DNA of 64,000 nucleotides from Bacillus sp. RO2 (GCF_012911845.1 NZ_JAAXCU010000057.1:1-64000), one strand, 5' to 3'. Positions 43,501-52,203 are shown, counted from the first letter of the stretch. Numbers and translations are program-made. The notes: a model not told the origin generated them from the sequence alone.

Positions 43501-45147
43501 TGGACTGCCGCTGATTCAGGTGTAGGCATTGACTTAATTTTGGTTTACGTCAATGGTAAAGCGATGGAACTTGCGGCTGATGCTACAAGCGTAACGTTAC
43601 CTACTTCTGATATTAATGACATTGAAGTACTTGCAGTAGACAAAGTGATGAATATCGGTTTCGATACGTACACTTTTGGTGATGGTACAGAGCCTGTGAT
43701 ATTCATGAATGATCCAGAACCATTTGGAGCATATGCAACAAATGAAGTTCCGGTGTCTGGTTATGTTACAGACGACGTACGCGTGGAAAAAGTAATGGTA
43801 AATGGCAAAGAAGTAGCTACTACTCTAGTAAATGAAGAGGGAGAAGACCGCTACAAATTCGAAACGACAGTAACATATGAAGAAGATGGATATTACGATG
43901 TTCTTATCACGGCCCTTGATGGCGCAGGTAATGAATTCGGAATTTCCAGAAAGGTTTTCGTTGACACGACAGTGCCAACTTTAACTGTAGATGTACCGAA
44001 GTTTGTTGATATGGATGTAGAGGAAGTAACAGCACTAACTCTATTAGAAGACAACTTCAACTATGTTTCTCTACATGTAAATGATAACCATGAATTTGAA
44101 CAGCCATTCACAAGTCCTGTGAAAATCATGGAGCCTGCTAGCGTGGAATATGAAACTATGTTGAGTCTAGAACCAGGGAACAACCACTTTGTCTTCACTT
44201 TAACAGACCTAGGTGGGAACACAGTTACGAAAGAAGTAACTGTCTACCGTAATGAAGTTGCAGAGCGTGTAGATCGCCTAAGAGGAGCAGATCGTTATGC
44301 AACTGCAGTGGAATTAAGTAAAGAAGGCTGGGAGCAGTCCGATGTAGTGGTAATTGCTCGTGGAGACAATTATGCGGATGCACTTGCTGGTGTACCGTTG
44401 GCTCATAAATACAATGCGCCACTACTATTAACGAAAACTGCATCTCTACCAGATGCTACAAAAGCTGAGATTGAGAGATTAGGAGCTAAGAAAGTCTACA
44501 TCCTTGGTGGAACTGCCGCTGTAAGCAAAGATGTGGAAGATACATTCAAAGCACACGGTCTTGAAGTGAAGCGTCTATCCGGTTCCGACAGATGGTCTAC
44601 TGCTGGGGCGATTGCTACAGAGGTTGCACCGAATGGAGCAAAGGGAGTAGTTGTTGTTAATGGCAAGAACTTCCCGGATGCTTTATCTGTTGCTTCTTAT
44701 GCAGCACAAAACGGCATGCCAATTCTATTAACGAATCAAGAAGAACTACCAAAACAAACGAATGCAGCACTAATCGCCCTTAGCCCTAAACAAGCTATTG
44801 TTGTCGGTGGTAAAGCGGCTGTTTCTGATAACGTATTGAAATCCCTACCAAATCCTAAGAGAATTGGTGGAAAAGATCGTTACGAAACTGCTGTAAATGT
44901 TGCGAAGCACTTTGATTTAGATGCAAACCATTACTATGTTGCGACTGGAAAACAGTTTGCAGATGCTCTAGCTGGTGCAGCCCTAGCTGCTAATGGCCAT
45001 ACTGGTATTTTACTAGTTGGTACTAGCGTTTCTGAGCATGTTGAAGGATTCTTAACTTCTGAGGGAGTAGATACTTTGACTGTAATCGGTGGAGAAAATG
45101 CAGTTTCTGCTAAAGTGTTTGAGCACCTTGCAAGAATCGTAAAGTAA
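40594..45147 (+). CDS. Giant Vpr/lactocepin-type subtilase with PA domain and three CWB2 repeats
   Basis: 1517 residues from GTG 40594, nine bases after GGGGGAGG; a TTG six bases upstream is too close to the ribosome binding site. Signal peptide (about 1-27); I9-type propeptide (about 60-150); S8 domain with Asp in VIDSGVDPSH, His in SEHGMHVAG and Ser in SGTSMAAPHVAG; a PA domain inserted at about 430-540 (GKVAVVSRG, AGAAGIVVYNN); Fn3-like and Ig-like domains to about 1220, including two GYV/SGYVTDD- and VDTT-type repeats; three CWB2 repeats from about 1226. This is the architecture of cell-envelope proteinases, with CWB2 replacing an LPXTG or S-layer anchor. Confidence 0.92.
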   Translation: MQLRKYFLGFVAFLLVFSNLQFAVGATSVTKTTNGIDLKEVREMLDERQQFEEAAEAAKASFSATDKVRVIVELDGEAPIQYATKQNVLYKDLEESTKKSLVDAVEKQQASVKSAISSKGLSMEYKHQFTTAFNGFSGEVLFGDIKKIEALNGVANVYLANEYNRPEFEPNMTTSHDYIQSMQVWADAHFKGEGMVVSVIDSGVDPSHKDFVLSDDTDEYLTEELVNGLVGSEGLKGKFYTEKVPYGYNYYDQNYEIKDVGPAPSEHGMHVAGTVVANGEIMGVAPEAQVLGMKVFSNDPLYPSTWSDIYLAAIDDSIKLGADVLNMSLGSTASFYEANSAEDVAITRAVENGIVSSVSAGNSGHIGRGWDNPFFQNPDIGVVGAPGLNKDTIQVAASGNTAYLYQHSLTIDGTDFDGVGYGIDSWEELPEVELVLISGFGNPADYQGVDVEGKVAVVSRGALSFFDKTQNAAAAGAAGIVVYNNNPNGIFYEDQGGWAIPFMKISYTDGQAIVEALKNGNTDGNVEQLNQKESPEMGRMTEFTSWGTTPSLELKPEITAPGGNIYSTLNDDKYGVKSGTSMAAPHVAGGAALVQQYLKSDARFADLTAEERTRMAKALMMNTADSIKDLYGNDYSPRRQGAGMMQLFAAVDTPAYVVEKNSGEGKVELKAFDSTKVSFTLSATNIADYEVSYKVDTSVLTDSFLEQDNGPTLNALTTGALKGAKVTAPKELTLAAGETKEFTVSIDLANAKVPGYKADGTPTTMDLVENIFVEGFVTLSHKYEADLSVPFLGFYGDWSEPSVMDGFKVLEEDKYYEAGFPSDAVDEATRFVDHLENKDGSLYYGISPNGDAWNDSINFINAYLRNAKEVQYNVLDENGKQVRRILSSNYVRKNYFNAGNGSYYSLNADRAWDGTVKGKVVADGKYYYEINALVDGTDKWQSKKIPVVVDTTAPAVEITAFNEETGKLEWTAADSGVGIDLILVYVNGKAMELAADATSVTLPTSDINDIEVLAVDKVMNIGFDTYTFGDGTEPVIFMNDPEPFGAYATNEVPVSGYVTDDVRVEKVMVNGKEVATTLVNEEGEDRYKFETTVTYEEDGYYDVLITALDGAGNEFGISRKVFVDTTVPTLTVDVPKFVDMDVEEVTALTLLEDNFNYVSLHVNDNHEFEQPFTSPVKIMEPASVEYETMLSLEPGNNHFVFTLTDLGGNTVTKEVTVYRNEVAERVDRLRGADRYATAVELSKEGWEQSDVVVIARGDNYADALAGVPLAHKYNAPLLLTKTASLPDATKAEIERLGAKKVYILGGTAAVSKDVEDTFKAHGLEVKRLSGSDRWSTAGAIATEVAPNGAKGVVVVNGKNFPDALSVASYAAQNGMPILLTNQEELPKQTNAALIALSPKQAIVVGGKAAVSDNVLKSLPNPKRIGGKDRYETAVNVAKHFDLDANHYYVATGKQFADALAGAALAANGHTGILLVGTSVSEHVEGFLTSEGVDTLTVIGGENAVSAKVFEHLARIVK

Positions 45148-45163
45148 TAATTTGGTTGTAATG

Positions 45164-45199
45164 AAGCCGCTGGAGGGAAACCTCCGGCGGCTTTTTTTC
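45164..45199 (+). terminator. Terminator after the PA-domain subtilase gene
   Basis: AAGCCGCTGGAGG-GAAA-CCTCCGGCGGCTT, a 13-bp stem with a GAAA tetraloop and T7. Confidence 0.95.
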
Positions 45200-45353
45200 G
45201 TTTTTAAAAAACTTTTTACTAATCTAGTGCTTTGGGTTTATTTTTTACGTAGAAATATTAGGTCAAACCTTGATTTATCACAATATTCATATTAATTATT
45301 ATGAGATGTAAATATAAAAAATGTAAAAAACGACACAATTCTGTAATTTACGA

Positions 45354-45362
45354 TGGTATAAT
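45354..45362 (+). promoter_or_regulatory. Extended -10 promoter of the CWB2 amidase gene
   Basis: TGGTATAAT, TGn-TATAAT, 50 bases before the start codon; no good -35. Confidence 0.5.
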
Positions 45363-45412
45363 ATAGCAATAATCGATAATTTTTTCATTTCTTGGGAGGT
45401 TAAGCGTTAATT

Positions 45413-47506
45413 GTGAAATATTTTAAGATTTGTAGTTTGCTAGTGTTCCTGTTTTTTATGGCGCCTATCGTTTCTTTTGCAGAAAAGGTACTAGTTATAG
45501 ATCCCGGGCATGGAGGAAAATTTTCAGGTACTTGCGGGTTCACAGGTAATCAAACCGGCTATTGCGAGAAACATGCTAACTTAGATGTAGCAATCCGTTT
45601 AAAAGAACTGCTGAAGAACACAGACATTAAGGTTTTTATGACACGTGAATCCAACAGTAAAGATTTTGCTGCAACTTCAAAGGAAGATTTGATTCAAAGA
45701 ATGGTAGTGGCAAATAGTTTTGTTAGAGGCAACAATGATGAAAGTTTGTTTCTTTCGATTCACCATAACGCACATCCAACTTCTCAACTAGCAAAAGGTT
45801 TTGAAACTTATTACTATGACTACAGAGCAATGAGTGAGTCAGAAAAACAGTATCCACCAGACCCAATCCAAGTAGGATTACCAGAAGAAAGTGGAAGATA
45901 TGCTACCTTAGTACATAATTCAACACTAAGTAAAATTAGACAAGTTGATGATAGATACATTGACAGGGGGCTTCACAACGACCAAGCATTTTTTGTTATT
46001 AGAAATGCGCAAATGCCATCTGTTCTTGTGGAACTGGGCTTCATGACGAATAAGGACGAAGAGAAGCTTATCAAAACTTCTCAATTCCAGCAAAATGCTG
46101 CTCAAGGTTTGGCAACAGCGGTCATTAATTACTTCAAAATCTATGAAGTGTATGATAAAGATCGTAATAAACTCGCAACTTTTGATAAAAAAGAAGATGC
46201 ACTGAACTATGCCAAAAAACAAACGAAATTTGTGGAAGTATGGGATAAGGATAAGCAACAAACCATTTTCACAAGTGATAAATTCAAAGTTTACGATAAA
46301 TTGAATGGTTTATTGCAAGAGTTCTATACAGAACAAGATGCCATCAATTTTGCCAAGAACCGAAAAGATACGAGAGTTGTTCAGGAAAAGACAGGGTTCA
46401 TCGTTTGGTCGGATTATATTACGCCAAAGTATGAAGTGTACAGTCAGGATAAGCTTGTAGGAAAGTATCTTGATTATGACTATGCCCTAAATATGGCTAA
46501 AACAAGTACTAATTCTAAAATCACCGTAATTGGTACCAATGAAGTCGCTTGGACAAATATTAGCGGAGTCCCAGTGAGTCGGGTAGTGGATGTAGGGAGA
46601 CTTTCTGGAACAAATAGATACTTAACTGCTATCGAAACATCTAAAAAAATCTATCCAAATGGTTTTGAAGAAGCCAAAGAAGAAAAAACGGTCATTTTAG
46701 CAACAGGTAAGAAATTTGCAGATGCCCTATCTGCTGGACCACTAGCTTCAAAGTATGGCAATGCACCAATCTTACTATCTAGAGACACAGAATTGAACGA
46801 AGAAGTATTCACCGAGATTGTTCGTCTAGGAGCAGATAAGGTTGTAATTATAGGAGGACATAGTGCGGTTCCGGAACAAGCGGAAATCACTCTTCGTGAT
46901 AGTGGCTTGGAAGTTGAAAGAATTTCAGGTAAAGACCGATATGAAACGAATAGAGCCATCCTGACTGAACTTGGAGATGTAAGTGGCGTGTTCTTAGCAT
47001 CCGGTCAAGGATTTGCAGATGCGCTTGCAGCTGCACCGATTGCTGCGAAAAAGGGTTGGGGAATTCTGCTGACTGAGCAAAGCCGGATTTCGCATCAAGC
47101 GATCCCTTATATGTCAGGAAAAGAAGTTGTCATTGTCGGAGGAACTGCAGCGGTGTCACCTAAAGTAGAAGATTCCATTACTGGTGAAAGTAAAATTACT
47201 AGATTATCTGGAGCTAATAGATACGAAACATTGGCACAACTATTGTGGAATTTCTCGAGCGATCTTCAAGGTGAGACGGTTCTTGTATCTACAGGCCAAA
47301 ACTTCCCTGATGCATTAGTTTCAGCTCCTTTAGCCATTCATAATGGTGCTCCACTAGTACTTGTAGGAAATAGTAGAAACAATAATGTCGAGTCCTTCCT
47401 TATGGCTTATACAAATGACGTTAAAGTAAAAAAAGTAGAAATAATCGGAGGAACAAGTGCGATCAATGATGCACAAATTTCTACGATTACTACAAAACTA
47501 AAATAA
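45413..47506 (+). CDS. Amidase with repeat linker and C-terminal CWB2 repeats
   Basis: 697 residues, GTG start with GGGAGG. Signal peptide (1-23); Amidase_3 at about 24-245: DPGHGGKFSG, ANLD, SIHHNA (zinc His) and LVELGFM (catalytic Glu); three imperfect ~50-residue repeats at about 246-390, each opening YEVYDKD / FKVYDKL / YEVYSQD with an acidic-aromatic motif and ending in A(I/L)N(Y/F)AK; three CWB2 repeats from about 395 (RLSGTNRYL, RISGKDRYE, RLSGANRYE). It has the same enzymatic class as LytC but with the anchor at the opposite end. The repeats are not a family I can name; they resemble SPOR in size. Confidence 0.88.
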   Translation: MKYFKICSLLVFLFFMAPIVSFAEKVLVIDPGHGGKFSGTCGFTGNQTGYCEKHANLDVAIRLKELLKNTDIKVFMTRESNSKDFAATSKEDLIQRMVVANSFVRGNNDESLFLSIHHNAHPTSQLAKGFETYYYDYRAMSESEKQYPPDPIQVGLPEESGRYATLVHNSTLSKIRQVDDRYIDRGLHNDQAFFVIRNAQMPSVLVELGFMTNKDEEKLIKTSQFQQNAAQGLATAVINYFKIYEVYDKDRNKLATFDKKEDALNYAKKQTKFVEVWDKDKQQTIFTSDKFKVYDKLNGLLQEFYTEQDAINFAKNRKDTRVVQEKTGFIVWSDYITPKYEVYSQDKLVGKYLDYDYALNMAKTSTNSKITVIGTNEVAWTNISGVPVSRVVDVGRLSGTNRYLTAIETSKKIYPNGFEEAKEEKTVILATGKKFADALSAGPLASKYGNAPILLSRDTELNEEVFTEIVRLGADKVVIIGGHSAVPEQAEITLRDSGLEVERISGKDRYETNRAILTELGDVSGVFLASGQGFADALAAAPIAAKKGWGILLTEQSRISHQAIPYMSGKEVVIVGGTAAVSPKVEDSITGESKITRLSGANRYETLAQLLWNFSSDLQGETVLVSTGQNFPDALVSAPLAIHNGAPLVLVGNSRNNNVESFLMAYTNDVKVKKVEIIGGTSAINDAQISTITTKLK

Positions 47507-47509
47507 CAA

Positions 47510-47551
47510 ACAGAAGACTCGATAAGGCCTATTCTTATCGAGCTTCTTTTG
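47510..47551 (+). terminator. Terminator between the CWB2 amidase and lipoprotein genes
   Basis: CTCGATAAG / CTTATCGAG stem with flanking AGAA / TTCT pairing and a short T run. Confidence 0.65.
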
Positions 47552-47564
47552 AAAGGTGATTGTT

Positions 47565-48302
47565 TTGCAAAAGTCTTATCTAGTAATTGTTTTAACCTGC
47601 TTATTGTTAGTAATCTCAGCTTGCTCTAAAACAGAAGAAAAAGAAATTGTAACAAATAATGAAACGAACTCAGAAACACAAGAATCTACTTCAGAAGATA
47701 CCGGTTCTGCCGATACTAAAGAAGACGAGGAAACAGCAGAAGAAGAAAAATCTGAAGAAGATTCTTCAACCGATGAAACGGATGAAAGTGAAAAACCTTC
47801 AGACCCTGGTTTTAAGGTATATCAACCAAGCGTTGGCTGGGAAAAGAAGTTCACTGACGGCGAAGACATTGTTGTAACAGAGAAGGTCATTGCTGCCAAT
47901 GATGAATATGTGCAGCTTGCTATGATGGTTGGAGGTAATCAGTCTATTCAAATCTATAAATGGACACCAACTGAAGTGGCTCTCGTCTATGAAGAGGTTT
48001 CAGTAGATGACGCATCTGTTAATCTGCTAGATTCATTCACACCGAACGAAAATCCGGAAGTATTGCTTTCCGAAACATCTGCACAATGGGAACTAGTAGA
48101 AAGCGGCGTAAAGTTGGATGTAGTATATGGTTCATTTGAAGATGTGTATGTCATTAAGAAAGTGACAGATGAAGTGGAGGATGCTGATACCATCTATACA
48201 CGTTATTATGCTCCAGGTTATGGATTAGTAAAAGAAACATACGAAGTGACTGGGGAATATGGTTATTCTGGAAAAGCAGAGCTTGAGGTTGTAGAAAAAT
48301 AA
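47565..48302 (+). CDS. Lipoprotein with acidic linker, unknown function
   Basis: 245 residues from TTG 47565; the GTG at 47556 lies inside the ribosome binding site (GAAAGGTGAT). Lipobox ISAC (Cys20 or near). A strongly acidic Glu/Ser/Thr/Asp linker runs to about residue 85, then a compact ~160-residue domain rich in aromatic residues and beta strands (YAPGYGLVKETYEV, which recalls lipoproteins that mention wall or substrate binding). It is 27 bases upstream of the second SpoIID/CWB2 gene, mirroring the lytA-lytB pair, but shows no LytA sequence signature. Confidence 0.7.
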   Translation: MQKSYLVIVLTCLLLVISACSKTEEKEIVTNNETNSETQESTSEDTGSADTKEDEETAEEEKSEEDSSTDETDESEKPSDPGFKVYQPSVGWEKKFTDGEDIVVTEKVIAANDEYVQLAMMVGGNQSIQIYKWTPTEVALVYEEVSVDDASVNLLDSFTPNENPEVLLSETSAQWELVESGVKLDVVYGSFEDVYVIKKVTDEVEDADTIYTRYYAPGYGLVKETYEVTGEYGYSGKAELEVVEK

Positions 48303-48329
48303 GAAAAGAAACACAATGGAGGAAGAAAA

Positions 48330-50630
48330 ATGAAAAAGTGGATTGTTTCATTGCTTGTGGCATGTCTTGTATTCCTGCCGGTTCTCACACAAGTTGAGGC
48401 TTCATCCGGAGCTTCCATACCAAATGAGGTTTCTGTGAAATTAAAGTACCACCTGAAAGAAAGAAAGGCAATTCCTTTCAACTTCAACGGAACCTATCAA
48501 TTGGCTGGCAGTGATTTTGAGCTTAAGCAAGATAGAAATTATGAAGTGAAATTGAATGGCAGTGTGATGGAACTCTATGAAAATAGCAAAAAAATCAAGA
48601 GCTTTAATCAAACGTTTGAACTTAAACCGGTTAAATATGGAAAAAGCAATTACATCCGTTTAAATGGACGTCCGTATTTGGGTAGCATTCGGTTTACGAT
48701 CGAAAATAACTATCTAGTACCTGTCAACAAATTGCCGATGGAAGATTACCTTAAAGGCGTGTTGCCAAGCGAAATCTATCCTAGCTGGCATATTGAAGCA
48801 TTAAAAGCTCAAGCAGTTGCGGCAAGAACTTATGCGTTAAAAAGAGTCCATCAAATAATCACGGATGATGTCGGGTCCCAACGTTATGACGGTTACATTT
48901 GGTGGGATGAATCCAAGTATGCGAACACAAACGATGCAGTCAACGCAACAAAAGGACAGGTTCTCACATATAAGGGCAGCCTGATTGATGCTGTTTTCAG
49001 TTCCAATAATGGTGGATATATGGAGGCCAATAAAGGTGCTTGGCCTGGTGGCTCTCAGTTGGATTATTTAAATGCAAAGGCAGATCCTTACGATCCAGCT
49101 TTTGATTGGAACCTTATGTTAAGATCCCAACAAATCGAAGTGGAAAGCCTAGACCTAGAAGTACCACAGGAATGGTGGGGAACAACACAGGAAATTGGCG
49201 TGCAAAACCCACTGAAGTTTGCAAGCACAAATGAAGCAAAAGTAATCAACAATGTGAAAAATCACATAAAGAACAATACCCCTGCATTAAAAGAAGCTAA
49301 CATTAAAATAGTTGGTATCAACGATGTGGCAGTTTCCAACTCTACCACACCTGGACAAAGAAGAACTCACGGCAGTTACACAATCGAATATTTTGTTCAG
49401 AATAAAAATGGAAGCTTTGTCATGGAAACAGCAAAAGTGGATAGCGAGGAGATAACACGCCTTAAGCTTCACACTTATGAACAGGTAAATAGCCCGATTG
49501 CCACTATGCGAGGGATATTTGGAATCAATGATTTCAAAAGCCACTTTGTTACTTCGATCAGCCTAAAAGATGGCGTCTATGACATCAAAGGTAAAGGCTG
49601 GGGCCACGGTGTAGGGATGAGTCAGTATGGTGCAAAAGCAATGGCAGACCAAGGGAAATCCTATACAGATATTCTCGGATTCTATTATGAGGGAACCACT
49701 TTGTCTAATAATATCTCTGATCATATTAATAACAGTTTAAGAGGTTCAGACCGCTATGAAACTAGTACAGCAATTGCAAAATACGGATGGGATCAAGGCT
49801 TCCAAACGGTGGTTATCGGCCGTGGAGATAATCCGGTTGATGCACTGACTGGTAGTGTGTTGGCGAAAAAGTATGATGCACCATTGTTATTGGTGAAAAC
49901 AGACGAGTTACCAAGCTCTGTCAAAGAATTGTTATTAACACAAACTATTCACCAAATCTATGTATTAGGTGGACAAGCTGCTATTTCTGATAAAACAGTG
50001 TCAGAGTTGAGCCAATATGCAACTCAAGTGACACGAATTAAAGGCAGTGACCGCTATGACACTTCTGTGGAAGTAGCGGCAAATATAGATGCTGAAGGAG
50101 AAGTTATCCTTACTTCAGGAAGTTCAACCTCCCCGGATGCGTTATCTGTTGCATCTCATGCTGCTTTAAATCAAATTCCAATTCTCTTCACTAAGGTAGA
50201 TGAGTTACCGGAGAGTGTGCAGAAGTACTTAAAAGATAATAATGTGAAAAAGGCAACCATCATTGGTGGTGGCAATGCTGTTTCCGGTGAAGTAGAGGCG
50301 AAATTGTCTGACCTTGTAGGAGAAGTGAAACGTGTCAGTGGGCCAGACCGCTACGCGACGAGTGTAGCCATTGTAAATGAATACAATTTAGACCCGCGTA
50401 ACCTTTTCTTTGCTCGCGGAGAGCAATTTATTGATGCTCTTCCTGGATCCGTACTTGCTGCAAAAATGGATGCACCACTTCTATTAACAAAGAAAGATAC
50501 ATTGCCTGATGTTGTATCTGACTATATCAATGAAAACATCCATTACGTTCCTTCTATTCATTATCTGGGCGGAACTGGTGCAATTTCTGAAATTACGAGA
50601 AGCGAAATTGAATCTAACATATTGAAGTAA
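48330..50630 (+). CDS. Second LytB-like protein: SpoIID domain then three CWB2 repeats
   Basis: 766 residues, ATG with GGAGGAAG. Signal peptide (1-25, ending VEA); N-terminal region and SpoIID/LytB domain at about 130-465 (MEDYLKGVLPSEIY, LKAQAVAARTYAL, FSSNNGGYME, GWGHGVGMSQYGA); three CWB2 repeats from about 469 (SLRGSDRYE, RIKGSDRYD, RVSGPDRYA). It is a paralogue of the lytB product at 6728 with the two halves in reverse order. Likely role: glycan cleavage or amidase stimulation at the wall. It forms a likely two-gene unit with the preceding lipoprotein. Confidence 0.9.
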   Translation: MKKWIVSLLVACLVFLPVLTQVEASSGASIPNEVSVKLKYHLKERKAIPFNFNGTYQLAGSDFELKQDRNYEVKLNGSVMELYENSKKIKSFNQTFELKPVKYGKSNYIRLNGRPYLGSIRFTIENNYLVPVNKLPMEDYLKGVLPSEIYPSWHIEALKAQAVAARTYALKRVHQIITDDVGSQRYDGYIWWDESKYANTNDAVNATKGQVLTYKGSLIDAVFSSNNGGYMEANKGAWPGGSQLDYLNAKADPYDPAFDWNLMLRSQQIEVESLDLEVPQEWWGTTQEIGVQNPLKFASTNEAKVINNVKNHIKNNTPALKEANIKIVGINDVAVSNSTTPGQRRTHGSYTIEYFVQNKNGSFVMETAKVDSEEITRLKLHTYEQVNSPIATMRGIFGINDFKSHFVTSISLKDGVYDIKGKGWGHGVGMSQYGAKAMADQGKSYTDILGFYYEGTTLSNNISDHINNSLRGSDRYETSTAIAKYGWDQGFQTVVIGRGDNPVDALTGSVLAKKYDAPLLLVKTDELPSSVKELLLTQTIHQIYVLGGQAAISDKTVSELSQYATQVTRIKGSDRYDTSVEVAANIDAEGEVILTSGSSTSPDALSVASHAALNQIPILFTKVDELPESVQKYLKDNNVKKATIIGGGNAVSGEVEAKLSDLVGEVKRVSGPDRYATSVAIVNEYNLDPRNLFFARGEQFIDALPGSVLAAKMDAPLLLTKKDTLPDVVSDYINENIHYVPSIHYLGGTGAISEITRSEIESNILK

Positions 50631-50634
50631 ATGA

Positions 50635-50665
50635 AAGGCTGTCCTTACTGGGGGCAGCTTTTTGT
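50635..50665 (+). terminator. Terminator after the second lytB-like gene
   Basis: AAGGCTGTCC / GGGCAGCTTTT stem with wobble pairs and a T5 tract. Confidence 0.65.
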
Positions 50666-50682
50666 GTTAATTAGATTTCTAG

Positions 50683-50815
50683 CTGTGGAATGGAGAAAAT
50701 GGCGTAGACTCCAGCGGGGGAGTAACGGTAGGTTGAGACCCCGCAACAAAGTGAGGAGGCTCAAGCACCGTCCCGCGGAAAGCGAAGCCATTTGCGGAAA
50801 GGAACAGCGGAGTCA
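50683..50815 (+). repeat. REP-like interspersed element, second location
   Basis: The core at 50706-50786 (AGACTCC, GCGGGGGA, TAACGGTAG, TTGAGACCCC, GAGGAGGCTCAAGCACCG, TCCCGCGGAAAGCG) matches the reverse complement of 85-166. TTGAG and CTCAAG inside it form a dyad. It is GC-rich compared with its surroundings. An open frame of 69 codons crosses it but has no support. Confidence 0.75.
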
Positions 50816-50927
50816 AACCAATCACCTTCTGCCAATTTGAATCAAAGTTTTAGTTATTTGGACTTTTATGTATAATAAATGAAGTATGGATGGAAATTGT
50901 ACTTAATGATGTGGAGGAACCTTTTTT

Positions 50928-51059
50928 ATGCTGTCAAAACATGCTTTTACATATTTTATATCCCATGGCATACCGGCACCTGTCAGCTTTGCCAGCATGG
51001 CCATATTTAATAGATTATTAAGTCCTGAAAAACTTATCTTGGAAAAAAGGAAAAACTAA
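50928..51059 (+). pseudogene. Gutted MOP flippase gene, 43 codons left
   Basis: A short frame from ATG 50928 (TGGAGG upstream) encodes 43 residues. The first ~33 (SKHAFTYFISHGIPAPVSF, then ASMAIFNRLLSPE) are the typical N-terminus of Wzx/MOP polysaccharide flippases, and the last residues (LILEKRKN) look like the basic C-terminal tail of such a protein. The expected ~430 residues between are missing, as by one in-frame internal deletion. The stop lies three bases before the next glycosyltransferase start, so translation of this mini-frame may still serve that gene. TATAAT at 50871 may be its -10. Confidence 0.7.
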
Positions 51060-51062
51060 GAG

Positions 51063-52190
51063 ATGTATATTTCTTTGTTTATTCCGGTATTAACATTTGG
51101 TGGAGCAGAAAAAGTGGTTATTGCTTTGGCAAATGGTCTGGCAGAAAAGGGGCATAAAATAGATCTAGTTCTTATCAAACGTGAGGGTCAACTGTTGGGA
51201 ACGGTTTCGGATAAGGTACAAATTGTATCGCTAGATTCTAAAAAGACATTTCTTAGTGTGTGGAAGCTGAAAAGTTACTTGGAGGAAAGCAGGCCGGAGA
51301 TCCTTTTATCAGGCCTTGATAACGCGAATATCGTATCAAGCCTTGCCATGAGGATTGCAAAAGTTAAAACTAAGCATATTATTACTTTGCATACAAACCT
51401 GAAACAGTCCTATCTACAGCCAAGAACAAAACTGCACCGATTTTACCCTGCATTGATGAGGAAGTTATTCCCGCATGCTGACCATTTTGTAGCAGTTTCT
51501 AAGTGTGTGGCAAAACAATCCGGTAACTTTTTAGGTGTGAATAATGATAGAATAGAAGTAATCTACAATCCTGTCATTAATAGTAAAATAAAAGAGAAAG
51601 CGCTCGAAGCAGTTGATAACACATGGTTGAATGATCCTAGCTATTTTACAATGGTGGCAGCAGGGAGGATCTTTGAAGCAAAAGATTATCCTACCATGTT
51701 GAGGGGGTTTGCAAAGGTTCTCCAAGAAGCCCCTCATGCGCGTTTAATTATATTAGGAGACGGGAAGCAGACGATAAGGAGAGAAATGGAGGATATCATC
51801 TCTAAGGAGAAGATAGGTCATGCCGTTGAACTCTGCGGATTTGTCCCTAATCCTTATGCGTATATAAATAAGGCGTCCTTGTTTGTTTTGAGTTCAAAAT
51901 GGGAAGGCTTCGGCAATGTACTTGTAGAGGCACTTTATTTAGGCAAGCCGGTCATTTCAACTGCATGTGAGTGTGGTCCTGAGGAAATTCTTCAAAAAGG
52001 GAAATTCGGTTCGCTCGTACCAGTGGGGAAACCGGACGAGCTAGCTAAGGCTATGATAGATGAAATAAAAGTGAAAAAATTCAGAGATAAAGAGGCACTC
52101 TCCCTACATTTGAAGCAAATGGAGGATGAGTATGTTGTCTCCAAATATGAAGAGTTTTTACAACAGAGGGTAGAAGAAAAGAAGGGTTAG
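51063..52190 (+). CDS. Glycosyltransferase family 4
   Basis: 375 residues, GT-B fold. The N-terminal YISLFIPVLTFGGAEKV motif is typical of GT4 polysaccharide enzymes; FVAVSKCVA and IYNPVI follow; the C-terminal domain has VAAGRIFEAKDYPTML, ILGDGKQ and the E-x7-E site in SSKWEGFGNVLVEALY. It begins three bases after the flippase remnant's stop and has only a distant AAAAGG, so it probably depended on coupling to the lost flippase. It forms a pair with the next glycosyltransferase (13 bases apart). The polymer is unknown. Confidence 0.88.
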   Translation: MYISLFIPVLTFGGAEKVVIALANGLAEKGHKIDLVLIKREGQLLGTVSDKVQIVSLDSKKTFLSVWKLKSYLEESRPEILLSGLDNANIVSSLAMRIAKVKTKHIITLHTNLKQSYLQPRTKLHRFYPALMRKLFPHADHFVAVSKCVAKQSGNFLGVNNDRIEVIYNPVINSKIKEKALEAVDNTWLNDPSYFTMVAAGRIFEAKDYPTMLRGFAKVLQEAPHARLIILGDGKQTIRREMEDIISKEKIGHAVELCGFVPNPYAYINKASLFVLSSKWEGFGNVLVEALYLGKPVISTACECGPEEILQKGKFGSLVPVGKPDELAKAMIDEIKVKKFRDKEALSLHLKQMEDEYVVSKYEEFLQQRVEEKKG

Positions 52191-52203
52191 GGTGAGAGCA
52201 TAT

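Noticed and set aside
50631-50840. 69-codon open frame after the second lytB-like gene
   Set aside because: It starts in the terminator hairpin and runs through the REP-like element.
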